The notes: a model not told the origin generated them from the sequence alone. A stretch of 64,000 nt of DNA from Cyclospora cayetanensis (GCF_002999335.1 NW_020312546.1:161436-225435), one strand, 5' to 3'. Shown: positions 48,378-61,700, numbered from the stretch's first letter. Translations and numbers: made by a program.

Positions 48378-48390
48378 GCAAGAGGAGCAT

Positions 48391-48987
48391 TTATTGTATT
48401 TCAGTCAAGGATTTTGCCGTGTGCAATTTCGGAAAGAAAACACGGAACAAGCGGCCGCAAGCAAGCGCCTCCCAGAGGGGCCTTCTTCTCTGAACAATGA
48501 GAAATTCGCGATGAGAGCCACCTCACGGTGCCTGCCGCAGCGGCTGGTGTCTTCTTCCTTCTGTGTGCACAACAATGCGAGTAAAAGGAAGAAAAAACAG
48601 GCTGAAATGCGACGATTCGCACGAAGGCGGCGGGCGGCATACGCCTGAATACGCTGGATCTGCGAGCGGCCACTGCATGCAGTGCAAGACCGTTGTCTGT
48701 CTAGACAGAGGAGGAAGGAGGCGTGACTGACTGTAACTCCTGTACTCCTACCCTTTGAAAGCGCAGTGTTTCTCCGCCGATCTCTGAAGGTCTGCTTGCA
48801 AACGTCTCGAGGTATTCACTAAACACTGTTTTCCGGCATTTTGGACCCTCTAGGCGCAAATTTGAGGCGGCCAGTCGCCTCGACGCGGTGGTTTGTTCAT
48901 CTTCCGCCCGAAGGGCGCGCGCCGGCGCGCGTTGTGGTGTACGTACACCTGGAATTTGGTGGTTGGCTGCTGGTTACGGCGAGAACG
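48391..48987. other. Shared upstream region of two divergent genes
   Basis: About 600 bp separates the 5' ends of the minus-strand TMEM65-like gene and the plus-strand DNAJC11-like gene, so it may be a bidirectional promoter. No specific motif is claimed. The DNAJC11-like frame is open upstream to about 48841. Confidence 0.4.
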
Positions 48988-51900
48988 ATGCAAGCGAGCT
49001 ATGCCATCCCTGGCAATGCGGAGGGCATGGCAGCACCTGCAGGTAAAGCTCAAGGAAATGTAGAGGAAGAAGAAGCTGCAGCAGCGTCATTACCTCTTCC
49101 AGCCTTCTCGCCAGCAGACGCAGCACCGCTAGAGGCTATGGGCGTTGCTGAAAAACGCTCCTCGAGTAAGCTTCTAAAGCCCTAAGATTGTTGAGGCACA
49201 CATTTTGCTGGTCACAGCCTTACGCGCACGGGCTGATGTCAAGAATTTACGCTAAAATGCCGCTTCGTAGAAAGGCCTCCTTTTTCTTCTCCTGCCTCAC
49301 TGTTTCCTCTTGGTAAACGCCACGCTATTCAGGTTGCCTATTCATGTATGCCTTCTGCCTATGTGAATGTTTGTGTATATTATATGTGTATGTATATGTA
49401 TATGTGTATGCGCTTCTATTAGACTTGTATTACTCGTTGCTGGGCGTTCCTTCGAACGCATCTCCGTCAGAAATTAGGAGGGCATATTACGCCTTGTGCA
49501 AAAGGCTTCATCCGGATAAGTAAGCGTTTATGAGAATGGAGAGGAAGGACGGATTTTTTGCTCGCTAGGCGTGAGGATGCTGGGCCGTGCGAAAGACTTT
49601 CCTAAATTGGCTCGTAAGGAAGGCAGTGTGTTGCTTGTTTGCATTTTGACGGGTATAGGCTGCCAAGCGGCGCTGCTGATGCTGAGGAGCTGCACAAAGT
49701 GCAAGAGGCATATCGCGTGCTATCAGACGAGGCGAAAAGGATACGCCTAGACATCAAAGACCGCAAATACACCAAAGAAGAGCAGGAGAGGAAGGTGCGC
49801 AACAAAAACAGACCACACACACACCAACACACACACACCAATACATGCACCAATGCACCAATACATACACCAATACAAACACAGACACACACCAATACAA
49901 ACAAACACGCAAACATACATACACATGCACATACATACACACATGCACGACAAAAAACACGAAAGCCTCGCCTTCGTTTGTTCCTCCGCAGCATCACTTG
50001 CCATCATGAAGCTTCTCTGCTTCCAACACACTCAGACCTACGCACACATACACTTACACAAATACACATACATACATATAACATAGAATCATACATACAT
50101 ATATACATACATACACACAATAATACACACACCAATACATACACACAGTAATACACACACCAATACATACACACAGTAATATACACACCAATGCAAACAC
50201 GCAAACACACACACACCAATACATGCACACCCACGCACCAATACAAACACGCAAACACACACCAATACATACACAAACACAGAAATACACACCCCAGCAT
50301 ACAGACGGACTTCTTTCTTGAGAGAGCTAAGAAACAGCGTCAGCCTTAAGGCTGCTACTGCTTCCATGCCGAGCACTCTAGCGTGTGGTGATGCTGACTC
50401 GAGGCTTCGAATCTTTGGATGTTGAAACAGAGCGGGGACTAAAGGCTTAAGGCTGCTGTGCTGCTATTTGTGTGTAGCTAGTTGAGCTGCAAGAGCTGCA
50501 ACGTTTGCGCGCCAACAGAGACTTGCAAAACATGGTAGGCAGACGTTCAAAGGCATTCGTTCCTTGAATGGTGACTCTTCAAAAAGGCGAGGGAAAGGGC
50601 AGTGCACGGCAAGGGGTGTCAGTCGTTTTTTCAACGTGTTTCTGCCATCAAAAGTTGCTAGGCCTCATCTCTTTCAACGGTGAGGCATGCGTTTTCTTCT
50701 GTCATCATGCGGGCAGCAAATTGAGTATTCCCAAAAGCTCAGTAGGGAGAAGGCATCGAACGGTGCGCGCGAGCTTGCACCGAGGGCTGAGAAAACGCCA
50801 ATAATTTGAAGACTTGAGCAGCAGCATCAGCAGCAGAACCTCCTATTTAAACTCGTAGCTTCCTCAAGTGTTCTCCCCTCTACCAAGCGTGTGGGGTGTG
50901 TGTGTGTGTATGTGCTTGGGGTTGCTGCATGCAGGAGTCATCATCGTGTCTGCGCTCTACGGCAATCTGCGACTGCGTGCTGCCTTTCTGAAAGGCCATC
51001 ATCTGGGTGTGTGGGAAAGAGTCAACAGCCGCACTGCTGTCTCTCTCTCTCTCTGTGTGTTTGTCTATCTCTCTGTGTATGTGTATGTGTTTACGTATGT
51101 GTATGTACGTGTGTATGTGTTTGGTTGCGTTTCTGTGTGTGTATGTGCTTCTCTCTCTCTCTCTGTCTATCTGTCTGTGTGTATGTGCTTCTCTCTGTCT
51201 CTCTGTCTGTGTGTGTGTGCTCCTCTCTCTCTCTGTCTATCTGTCTGTGTGTACGTGCTTCTCTCCATCTATCTGTCTGTGTGTATGTGCTTCTCTCTAT
51301 CTATCTGTCTGTGTGTATGTGCTTCTCTCTCTGTGTATCTGTCTGTGTGTATGTGCTTCTCTCTCTCTCTCTATCTGTCTGTCTGTCTGTGTGTATGTGC
51401 TTCTCTCTCTGTCTGTCTGTCTGTGTATGTGCTTCTCCGTGTGTTTGCATGCTTTTATGTGGAGGCTTTTTGCGCTGTTTCCTTTCTCGCACGGTTAAGG
51501 CTACCCCCTCTTTGAGGGCAGAAGTCGGCGTCTGCGATGTGTTGCCATTCAGGGGTGATTGTCGATGAGCATCTTGAGGGGCCTTACATGGATGTTACTA
51601 TTCCTCTTCAGGTAGGAGTAGCTTCTCTGTAGGGGATATATGCGCGGAGACACGCACCGACAGCGGCAACAGACAATCAGCAACGCCCCCACTCCTCCCC
51701 GTGTCTTACTTTGGTTTTAAAAGGAAGGGGGGCGGCCTGAGCGTTGTCTCTTGCTTTCTTTTTGCTTGTAAATCATTTCTTTGTGTCGCGAAAATCGTTC
51801 GCCGACGGCTGGGCAGCGGGGGAGAAAGAAGGGGGAGAGGACGCAGAAAGGAGAAAGAAACGAGAAAGGAGAAAGAAACGAGAAGGGAGAAAGAAACGAG

Positions 51901-53076
51901 AGAGGAGGGAGAAGTGTCGGCGATGCGTGAAGGGATGCGAAATATTTGAAACGCTTTGGCGTATTGCTGTGTGGCCATGCAGTGTCAAATTGACAATTCT
52001 CGCTTCGTCTTTCCTGGAGGAGCTGCGGCTTCTTTTGAGCAACTTAAGGGCTTTTACAACCCTGCTCCCCTGGTGAGATGCGATTTTATTTTTTTAATTG
52101 GAGGCATGACTGCTGTTTTGGAGGTTGGGAAAACCAAAACTCTCGGGGAGGCAGAAATCTGCAGAAAGTCTTTTTCCTCCTCTAAAGAAGCTGCATGCAT
52201 CCCCTTGCTCTCCAAGAAGATATTTGGCAAGCAAGGAGACGCCTCAACTTGATAAAGGGGTGTTGCACAGAGGGAAGAGGAAGAGAGAGGGAGAAAAAGA
52301 CGGGGAAGTTGGTGGCACTTGCGGCTGCTGCCAAGGCTTTATGAAATACATACTTAGTTATGCTGCATTCGAGTGACGCAGATTAGTGGCGGCGATATTT
52401 CCCTCTACGTACTTTACAGATTCCGAGTGAGTTCAAAGGGTCGTGTGCTGCTACTGCTGCGGGAGAACGGGTGCCTTCGAAGGGGGAAGGAAAAATCTTT
52501 CTGTGGATTTTCGAGGATCCTTTTGGCGCGTATCTGCATTTTTATCCTTTTTAAAAAAGCTGCGTTCGGCTAGCAGACATTTGAAAAAAGCCCCCTTCCT
52601 GCCCTCGTGCTCGCCGCATGCATGCATGCATGCATCGAAGTGCGCTTTGTTGTATGGACTGACTGACTGCCACATGCGCTGCTGTTGCACTAGGGAGCGC
52701 TGCACGAAGTTACTGTCTCCGACTGCTCGCAGTTGGCTCTCCCTTTAAAAGGTAAGCCAAGGCATCTTGAGTCCTTTGTGTGTATGTGTATATGCGTGTA
52801 TGAGTATATGTGTGTATGTGTATATGTGTATGTGTATGTATGTGCGTTTGTTTGTTTCCCTCTATCCTAAAATGGACTGCAGCAGGTGTGCACACAATCC
52901 GCATTTGTAGCAGACTCAGAAAGAGATTAGCCGAGCCGACATCGTTGGACCCCGTTTGTGTGTGTTGTCATGCACAGGAGCATGCAAAAGCTCTGTCTGC
53001 GTGCGTTTACGTAGATGTAACTCTGCGTAAAAATATAGATATATATGTGTAACTGTGCGTATATGTGTAACTGTGC

Positions 53077-53153
<77 letters not shown>

Positions 53154-53409
53154 TACACATATCGGACTCGGTGAATAAATATAAACGCGATTATGCGTTA
53201 ATATAGATATATATATGTAACTATGCGTCTATATATGTATGAGAACATGCGTGAATATATGTGTGTATGTACCTGTGGGTGTATATCCATAGGTGAGTGT
53301 CTGCGCTTTCGCGTGTGGAGTGCTCTGTGCAGTTCATCTATGCGTAAGTGGCGTGCCGAGGGGGCCATACGCAGCCTGCAACCTTTCGAAGCTGGCAGAT
53401 GAAATGTGA
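48988..53409 (+). CDS. DNAJC11-like J-domain protein
   Basis: DNAJC11 is a mitochondrial J protein associated with MICOS/SAM and cristae. Ten well-phased exons are 48988-49165, 49423-49519, 49659-49794, 50478-50534, 50717-50762, 50935-51006, 51553-51611, 51983-52072, 52382-52426 and 52694-52751. A tentative last exon is 53333-53409 (TGA), giving 304 residues. The J domain reads [20 protein letters not shown] with the HPD triad in RLHPDK. The C-terminal DUF3395-type domain reads [40 protein letters not shown] and [10 protein letters not shown]. The ~300-residue middle region and transmembrane helix of animal DNAJC11 (559 residues) are absent: a short charged linker ([19 protein letters not shown]) joins the two domains. 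The start could also be the ATG at 49027. An alternative continuation from 52751 is the exon at 53791-53840 (GRLLPPGVYGHVRLLVR), so the 3' end is unsettled. Confidence 0.82.
49800..50300. repeat. CACACCAATACA-type repeat tract
   Basis: Imperfect (ACACACCAATAC)n and (ACATAC)n sequence fills the intron between the J-domain exon (to 49794) and the linker exon (50478) of the DNAJC11-like gene. Confidence 0.9.
51040..51440. repeat. TCTCTGTCTGTGTGTATGTGC repeat tract
   Basis: Units of about 34-38 bp carrying TGTGTGTATGTGCTTCTCTC recur roughly ten times in the DNAJC11-like intron 51007-51552. The long frames here only translate the repeat. Confidence 0.9.
53078..53152. repeat. Long (TA)n microsatellite
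   Basis: An uninterrupted TA dinucleotide run of over 70 bp lies downstream of DNAJC11-like exon 10, flanked by TATATATGTGTAACTGTGCG motifs. It is likely to be length-polymorphic. Confidence 0.95.
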
Positions 53410-55719
53410 GTTGCTACTGCGAAGGCAGTGTGAATGGGGAAGCGGAGGGAGGGTTTAAGGGGGAGGGGGGAGACGTAGAGAGAGGCTAGCACTGGGGAAA
53501 GAGGAGGGCAGGAAGGGATTTCTGTGCGGCTCGTTGCTTCATGGGAGGAGGGGTATGAGGGTGTATGGACGGCGCGGGGGGGGGGGAAGAGAGAGGGGGA
53601 GAAATACGCTGTCACTTCACCTCCGCTATCAGCGTGTACTGCCCGCGAAACTGCATGACTCTGGTGCGTTTTGGCTGTGGAGGCATTGCGGCGATGCGAG
53701 CGAGAGGATTTTTGTTTTGATATTAAGAAGCGACAAGACTTTCCACGCGTTTGCATGCGTCTTTGGAAGCTTGTCTTTGTTTTTTTTCGCAGGGCGCCTC
53801 CTCCCTCCTGGGGTGTATGGACACGTGCGCTTGTTGGTGCGGGTAAGGCATTCAACAAAAAAGGCCATAAAACGTCACAGATGATGATTCCCTGTCTGTT
53901 GCTGCTGGTAATAGCGCAAAAAGCATCCAGAGGTCCTTGCACGCTTGCGAACTTCCTCAGCTCTTCTCACAGCCGTGGTGCCTTCGCTCATAAAATGCCC
54001 TTCTGTCTTTTTTCCCGTGCATGCCCAAACATGCGTGTGCATCCTATAATCTCCTTTACCTCCCTCTCATCTCTGTGTGTCTCTGCCTGTCTGTCTGCTT
54101 GCGTGCTGCTGTTCGTTCCTCTGCTGCCGTGTTTCTTCCCTTCTCCCGCGTGTGCTGCTGAGACTAGCAAGCGCTTTCGGCGATGTTTCTCCCTAGGGCG
54201 ACAGAGCCGCGCGTGTCTGACTCTATGCCCGCAAACCGAATCTCTCCAGAATGGTGCTCTCGCATGCAAGGGGGGAAGGCATCCTGCTGCGAGGCACCTC
54301 ACTTGCAAGGGCACTTTTAAGCTGCTCGGCAAGCGCAATACAGCAGGCGTGTTCGTCGGGGGACGCAGTTGTGTGTTTTATGGTGTTTGTGTCTCTGCTT
54401 GCTAACAGGACTGTGCTGCACTGCCGCGCTTCTCTATTATTTCGTCCAGCCGCAGCGTCTGCAGCAGCTGCTGCTGCAGTTGTGGGCTTGGGTGCAGCAC
54501 AAACACGAAGAAGTTGCGGCTGGAGCGTCGACTGCTTCGCTCGCTGGCTTCACCTCCCACATTTTGCCAGTGAGGTGGCTGTCGATACACTCGGGGCGCA
54601 GCAGGTGAGCAGCGCCTGCGCGCGCGAGGACAGCGCGTCAGGAAAGGCTGCACTCAATGCTGTGGAGATGCCAACTATACCAAAAGCTGTCTCCTGTGCA
54701 TGCCCTTTCGCGGCAGCAGAAGCAGCTGAGGCAGGATGCATGCAGACAGAACGCACAGGCAAGCGAGCGCCTCCCGCTGGTGCGACGTGCATGTCGGGAG
54801 GAGAGCCAGCATGAGCAGCCACAGCAACTGTTGCTGTTGTAGCAAAGGCAACAGCAGTAGTTGCTGTTGTAGCAAAGGCAACAGCAGTAGGTGCTGTTGT
54901 AGCAAAGGCAACAGCAGCAGTTGCTGTTGTAGCAAAGGCAACAGCAGCAGCAGCAGTTGTTGTAGCAACGGCAGGTGACAACATGTGCGTTTTTGCGCTT
55001 GTCTCCGGGGGGCGAGGACGAGGTCAAGTCTGCGAAAAACACGCTACCTTCTGCTCAAAGCGTTGGATTGTTGCGACTTTTTGCTTTTTCCTCCTGCGTG
55101 CCGCCTTTGTCCCTTTCGCAGTGAGCCGCTGAGGCTTCTGCGTTCGCTGTATCTCTGCCTCTTCTTGAATGCGTTTTGTCACGGCGCTCGTATGCGTCGT
55201 ATACGTCTCGTTTTGCAGCAGTGCCTTTCGCCCTTTGTCTAGGCTGTTTTCTCGTGAGTCTTCAGGGTGGGAAGCTCTGGTTGCGTCTGCCTTGTTTGGC
55301 GTCGAATTCTTTTAGTGCAGCGCGCGTTTTTTTTCCAGCCTTGTTGAGTGAGAGGCCAAGAGACTAGAGGCAGGAGGGAGTGAAGGGTGGGGAGGTGCAA
55401 AGAGGCTGTGCAGCGAGAGCAGTACGTGCAGCGCTCAGTTGCCCGTAGAAGTGCGCCGTAATGTTTTAGATCAACAAGAAGAAGCACCGGAAAGAGTACA
55501 CGAGTACTCCACACCACTCTGAGGGTGTGGAGGGCTGCTGCCTGCTGTGGCTTTAGAGGAGTATGAACAGCACACGGAGCAGGAAGCAGCCGCCTGGCAC
55601 TTGAGACAAATAACCTATTTAGATAGAAAACTAAGTGCCCCCCTCCTCCCCCTACCCCGCGTTTGCCCCCTTCAGAAGAGAGCAAAGGCGAACGGCAGAG
55701 CCGAAAGGCAGCGTGACGC
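53410..55719. other. Region with unassigned exon-like fragments
   Basis: Several plus-strand segments look spliced. The 53791-53840 segment has a strong T-rich acceptor and a GTAAGG donor. The 54411-54608 segment follows an AACAG acceptor and encodes a hydrophobic start (LCCTAALLYYFVQPQRL) and then a helical segment before TGA. They could be further 3' exons of the DNAJC11-like gene or a separate small gene, but no continuous frame with conserved motifs could be proved. The 3' end of the AAA ATPase gene lies at 55720. Confidence 0.35.
54830..54965. repeat. 30-bp repeat array with internal dyad symmetry
   Basis: The unit starts GTTGCTGTTGTAGCAAAGGC, and four to five copies are arrayed. Each contains the inverted 8-mers TGCTGTTG and CAACAGCA around a ~10-base loop, so each unit can fold as a hairpin. 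Thirty bp is ten codons, so frames stay open on both strands. Confidence 0.9.
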
Positions 55720-58700
55720 CTAGAGAGCACCGTGAGCTTCCATCCACTTGGCGAGTTGCGCATCTGTACAGGAGGCAGAAGGCCGAACCTTGAGCAGAAA
55801 CGCAACCTCGCAGATGAACTTCCACAGCTGCAGCACATCCTTCAAAAAGTGGGGTGGGGAGATGGAGGAAGGGAAGGGGAAAAGATGCAAGTTTTCAAGT
55901 AAGGTGTGAGAAGGACGCGCGGGGAGCGCTGCAGCCTTCGAAAGCCGCTTGAAAAAAACGCACGCATACACTGAATCGCATGCGAAGCGTGTAGCAGCCT
56001 TCCAGCTAGTGGGAGAGGAGCTTTAAAAAGCAGAAACAAGCACCTCGCAGCACTCACATGCTTCAACGCCTCGAGAAAATCCGCATGCGAGATCGGCCTA
56101 AAGGCGTTCCTGCTGGGAATTTTGTCGATGCCTCCAAATTGCTGAATAGCTTCGTCATAGCCCCTGTCTGCCGCTGCAGCAACAAGACATGAGGGAGACG
56201 GACTCTAGGAACGCAGGCTTGTCAGCAATGCGTTTTTTAAGGTATTCAGCAGGGGATGGCGTTAACACGGACTGCACGAGGCTTGAATTCAATTGCCCAA
56301 ATACAAAACGCGATCAGCCTCTTTCTCCGCTAGTGCCTGCTGAATGTGCCCCCTCGCGGGTGTTGCAGGCGGACGGGAAGACAGCGGAAAAGCAGAGGGC
56401 ATACGCATATACATATTCATGCGTCAAAATATGTATATCTGTGTATATCTAATATATCTATATTTATATACATATATATTCATGCATTGTGTGTGCATGA
56501 ATGTGCGGCCAGCGTTGCAGAAACAGGCGCAGTGGCAGAAGTTTCTATTTACCGGATGCACACAGCGCCCTGATATCTGCTCCACTCCAGTTGGACAGCT
56601 TCTCGGATAAACTCTCAAGCTCCTAAAGAAAAAAAGCAAGTGGCAGCGAAAGAAGCAGGAAGAAAAGGCTATTTAGGGCTGAGATAGAGCCGCGTGGAGG
56701 GAGACGTGGAAGAAGGAAAGCGAGGGTGCCATGGCTAGCCGAGCGAGCGTCGACGCAGCAGCAGAACCCGCCAACAGAAAGGCTACTCCTCACACGCAGA
56801 CAGGTTTACACACACACACATAGATGCATACACAGACTTGCACACACAGACACATATACATACAGATTCAAATACACACAGACTTGCACACACACAGCCG
56901 CGCAGACACATACACAGACTTGCACACACAGACACATATGCATACAGATTCAGATACACACAGACTTGCACACACACACACATACAGAGACATGCGCGCG
57001 AGACAGAAGAAAAAAAGCACATGGACTACCACAGATGCGTGCCTTCCGTTATCCTTTCCACCCATGCAATACGCGGGGAAAATCCGTTAGGTCGAGCTGC
57101 TCAAGTGAGGACCTCTAAAGAGGCTGATAAAAGCACAGAGAGAAAGACACAGGCAGCATGACGTACCTCGGGAAGGAGGCGGCAGCCGCCGGGTGTCTGC
57201 GAATCCAGCACCTGCCTGAGTACACCGCAAAAATAGCTCTGCATGCAGCCCCAAAGCTGGAAACGAAAAAGAATTCATTACCCCAAGGGATGTGTGTGCG
57301 CCTCATAGGCAACATCTATCCGAACCTGATGATGGCTGCACGCGTCTCGACGTCAGGAAGAGGCACTAAGACGCGGCGGGTTAAACGCCGCACTGCTGCC
57401 TAAGTGTACAGACACATGCATACAACGCACAGACAGACTTGCATACATACACAATCACATTCCCACACATCTGCAGACATACGCATATACATACAGGTAC
57501 ACATAAACAAAAACTCACATACATACATAAACACATTCCCACACATCCACAGACACAGATATATACATACAGGTAGACATAAAGAAACTCACATACATAC
57601 ACAAACTCATTCACACACATCCACAGACACAGATATATACATACAAGTAGACATAAACAAACTCACATACATACACAAACACATTCACACACATCTGCAG
57701 ACATACGTACATACATACACGTACACATAAACAAACTCACATACAAACATAAACACATTCCCACACATCTACAGACACACACATATATACACACACACAC
57801 AGACAGACTTGCATACATACACAAACACCTTCCCACACATCTTCAGACATACATATATACACACACACACAGAGACAGACTCACATACAAACACAAACAC
57901 CTTCCCACACATCTACAGACACACATATATACATACAGGTGCACATAAACAAACTCACATACATACACAAACACATTCCCACACATCTACAGACACACAT
58001 ATATACACACCATTCATTCATGGATGCATACAGATACGCATGCATGCATGCACACACACCCAAAGGCCGCCCCAAGGTGCACATTGACTTGAAACGTCAT
58101 AACGTGTTGCATGCGCTTAGCAGCCATTTGCCATTTACAGAATTATCGGCGGCAGCACGCTGCTAAGAGAGTGCGGGGATTGGTGGGGGGAATGAAGCGT
58201 ATTCTCCAAACATCGAGCCAATACAGCAGGCCGCATTGTATAGAGCCTGTTATACCTCGTCTAGCATGTCTGGACGGTTCGTTGCTCCCACAACAATAAT
58301 GGTGCTTGTGCTGCTGCTGCTTAAGCCATCCTGTGCAGCAAACAAAACACAGTCTCCCGAGGAAGTTTGCAGGTGTCGCAGCAGCAGCCCAAGCTCAGCA
58401 GCAGCAGCAGGAAAGACTGCGGATGGTTTGCAGCCACAGCCAGCCATGGACGCAGCCATGACGGCATAAAATGACAGCAGCGCTTCAAAGCAGCAAGAAG
58501 AAGGCACCAGCAGCAGCCGCAAAAACACCGGAGATGAGATGCAGAATGGTCGTAGGAGCGCCCCTACCATCATCTGGAGCAGCTGATTCTTCATGCGAAT
58601 GGACGTGTCATCCTCTCGCTACACCCCATAAAGCGCAAACGCCTCAAGGGACCATGAAGTGCGTGTCTAGCGCGGGAAGTTTGATGCGTGCTCTTGATCT

Positions 58701-61700
58701 CTTGGAGTTGGAAGCAGCTGAGAAGCTGCACCTGTCGGTAGAAGTGGCGCTTACCTCACGCCGTTTTCCAAGCAAGGAATCGATTTCGTCAATGAAGATC
58801 AATGAAGGGCTTTCCAACTCCGCCACTGAATACAACACCACGCCCATGAGAGGAGGCCTTCGAGTGTGCGCTCTCGTGCGCAAAGGCTCAACGTGTAGGA
58901 GGGTGAGTTAGGCGTTTTCGGCAATTCTTCAAAGTCTTTAGACACCCAAGAGGGCCGTGTGCAACGCTTCCAGACAAAAACCTCTGCTAAGTGTCTACGG
59001 CTCAGGATTAACACGCCTTTAAAAAGAGCTTTGATGAGCTTCTCAGTCTCCCCATGAAACTTGCTGATGACGGAAGACGGCGTCACCTGCGATTTCACAC
59101 TGCCGCTGCTGAACACAGGAAGCTCTCTAAAAGCCAGCACCAGCATCTATTGACTGCGGAAGAAAAAAATGGGTAGGGAGAAGCGGAGGGAGGGGCGGGG
59201 AGGGTTCCAAGACAGCGCACTTGCCTCAAAAAAGCAAGCACCACTCTCTGCCGCCATCCATTTCGCCAGGGTCGTCTGTAGAGACACCCCAGGCCGCAAA
59301 AATGACTCCACACACGTATCAAAAAATAGCTACACTTGATTCCTAATTGCACGCCACCAGCCCACCCCCGTCTCAAGCTCAATCTGCAGTACAAACACTC
59401 CCGCCTTTCCCCCTGTCATCCTCCCCTCACTTAAAAAAAACTCTCTCATTCTCTCCTCTCTCATTCTCTCCCTTTCAATTCAGGCCGTTCATCCGAGGTG
59501 ACAAGGACGCGCGCGCGTGCGCGCCAGATAAAACAGTGGAACGTGTGACTCTATTGAAATAGTCTGCCTTATGCCACTTTTCTACTAAAAGACTCCTTGA
59601 ACCTTTTCGACGCGCCTCAATGGGGACGCTGCTATGGATGAGGCAAAAAACAAGCCAACCGTGTCGCCACGAAATCACAACGAGAGAGAGAGAGGCCAGA
59701 GAAAGGTTTCGAACAGCGAGCAGTATATATATATATATATATGTACATATATAGCGAGGGAGATACATACATATATATGCATACATATATACAGCAAGGA
59801 AGATATATACATATATACAGCGAGGGATATATATATATATATATGTATATAGCGAGGGAGATACATACATATATACATGTATATAGCGAGGGAGATATAT
59901 ACATATATATATATATATAGCGAGGGAGATAAATACATATATACAGCGAGGGAGAGATAATATGTATACATATACACGTATATAGCGAGGGAGATATATA
60001 CAAATATATAGCGAGGGAGATATATACATATATATAGCGAACGAGATATATACATATATATAGCGAACGAGATATATATATATATACAGCTAGCGATGCC
60101 TCCGCAAGCATTTCTCTCTGCGAGAATATTGCTTGTGCATGCATACCTTGCCTGTGCCAGGCGGCCCGAAGAGGAGAATGCCACGTGGCGCGCGATGGAG
60201 TCCGACGTGCAAGTCGGGGCGCAGAACAGGATTTATGATTTTGTCTCTGTGGTCACCGCAGACAGCAAATTTGCATGATGCGCGTAATCAAATGCAGCGG
60301 CAGCGGCCGTACATAGAGCAAAAAGACGAGGGCACGGCATGTGTCGAATTCCCCAAGGCGAGGCCTGCCGCCGTCGTCCAATCGGATTCTGCATGCACTG
60401 AGAACCGCTCCAAGCAGCTCCAGGCTTGGCTCCTGGGAGTGCAACTTGCAAAGCGCGGTGCAAAGGCACCTCAACAGCTTCTTGATCGCGTCCAAGCCGG
60501 CAATGTCGTAGGCGCGTGTCTGCAGCAGAGCAGCAAAGTACCGCCAAGAGCGCAGAGGCAAGGAAGGCATGGCTCGATAACCGACGGGAAGACAGGCAAA
60601 GGTGCTTTGAGAGGCGATCGGCGCCGAACCGCCTGGACCTGAAATACCCAGCCCAGCCATCATCAACACGCCTGTCGGCGTGACTCTAATGAAAAAAATC
60701 TGGTCGCTCAACAAGATTCTAATCATAAACTCCGGTCTCACAACATGATTCTAATTTTAAAAATCTGGTTGCGCAGCATGACTCTAATGAAAACAATCTG
60801 GCTGCGCAGCAAGACTCTAATCATAAACTCCGGCCTCTCAGCATGACTCTAATAAAATCTGGTTGCACAGTAAGATTCTAATCATAAACTCCGGTCTCTC
60901 AGCATGACTTTAACGAAAAAAATCTGGTTGCGCAGCAATACTCTGATAATACACTCCTGTCTCTCAGCATGACTCTAATCACAAACTCCGGTCTCACAGC
61001 ATGACTCTTATGAAAACAATTCTGGTTGCACAGCAAGATTCTAATCATAATCTCTGGTTGCACAGCAAAACTCTAACCATGAACTCCGGTCTCTCAGCAT
61101 GACTCTTATGAAAAAAATCTGGTTGCACAGCAAGATTCTAATCATAATCTCTGGTTGCGCAGCAAGATTCTAATCATAAACTCCGGTCTCCCAGCATGAC
61201 TCTGATAATAAACTCCTGCCTCTCAGCATGGCTCTAATCATGAACACCGGTCTGTCAGCGCCTCTACAACAGAGCTCCAGAAAGAGCGGAAAGAAAGGCC
61301 GCTGCTTGCAATTTTCACAGGCAGCGGCAGCGGCGTCCGTGGCGCCAAGACGGCGTTTATCCGCCAAGCGACAGCAACATCGACCTAAGCGGCAGCAGCA
61401 GCAGCAGCTTTATCGAGCGGCGCACCTGATTTTGTGGGTCAACAACGACCTTCATGCTCAACACCCAGCGTAGGATTTCCGGCTGAACATCGCCTCCGAG
61501 CAACGACTGATGGCATGCAAACAAAATCCACCGACACAAGGGTCAGACACCAGCGTGCTCCAGCCAGTTCAACTTTTTCCCGCCTCCCACTGCGGAAGAT
61601 GAATTTCGAGAAAAAGAGACAAAACAGGGACGGCCCCAGAGAAACACGGCAGGACGCAGGCCTCATGACATACGGCATACGCCTCCACAGGATCTTCCTC

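Noticed and set aside
50868..51568. 215-225-codon Cys/Ser-rich plus-strand frames
   Set aside because: They arise from the TCTCTGTGTG intronic repeat; only 50935-51006 and 51553-51611 are exons.
54830..54965. CRISPR-like regular array
   Set aside because: No spacers of unique sequence, no cas genes, and eukaryotic context; it is a tandem minisatellite.
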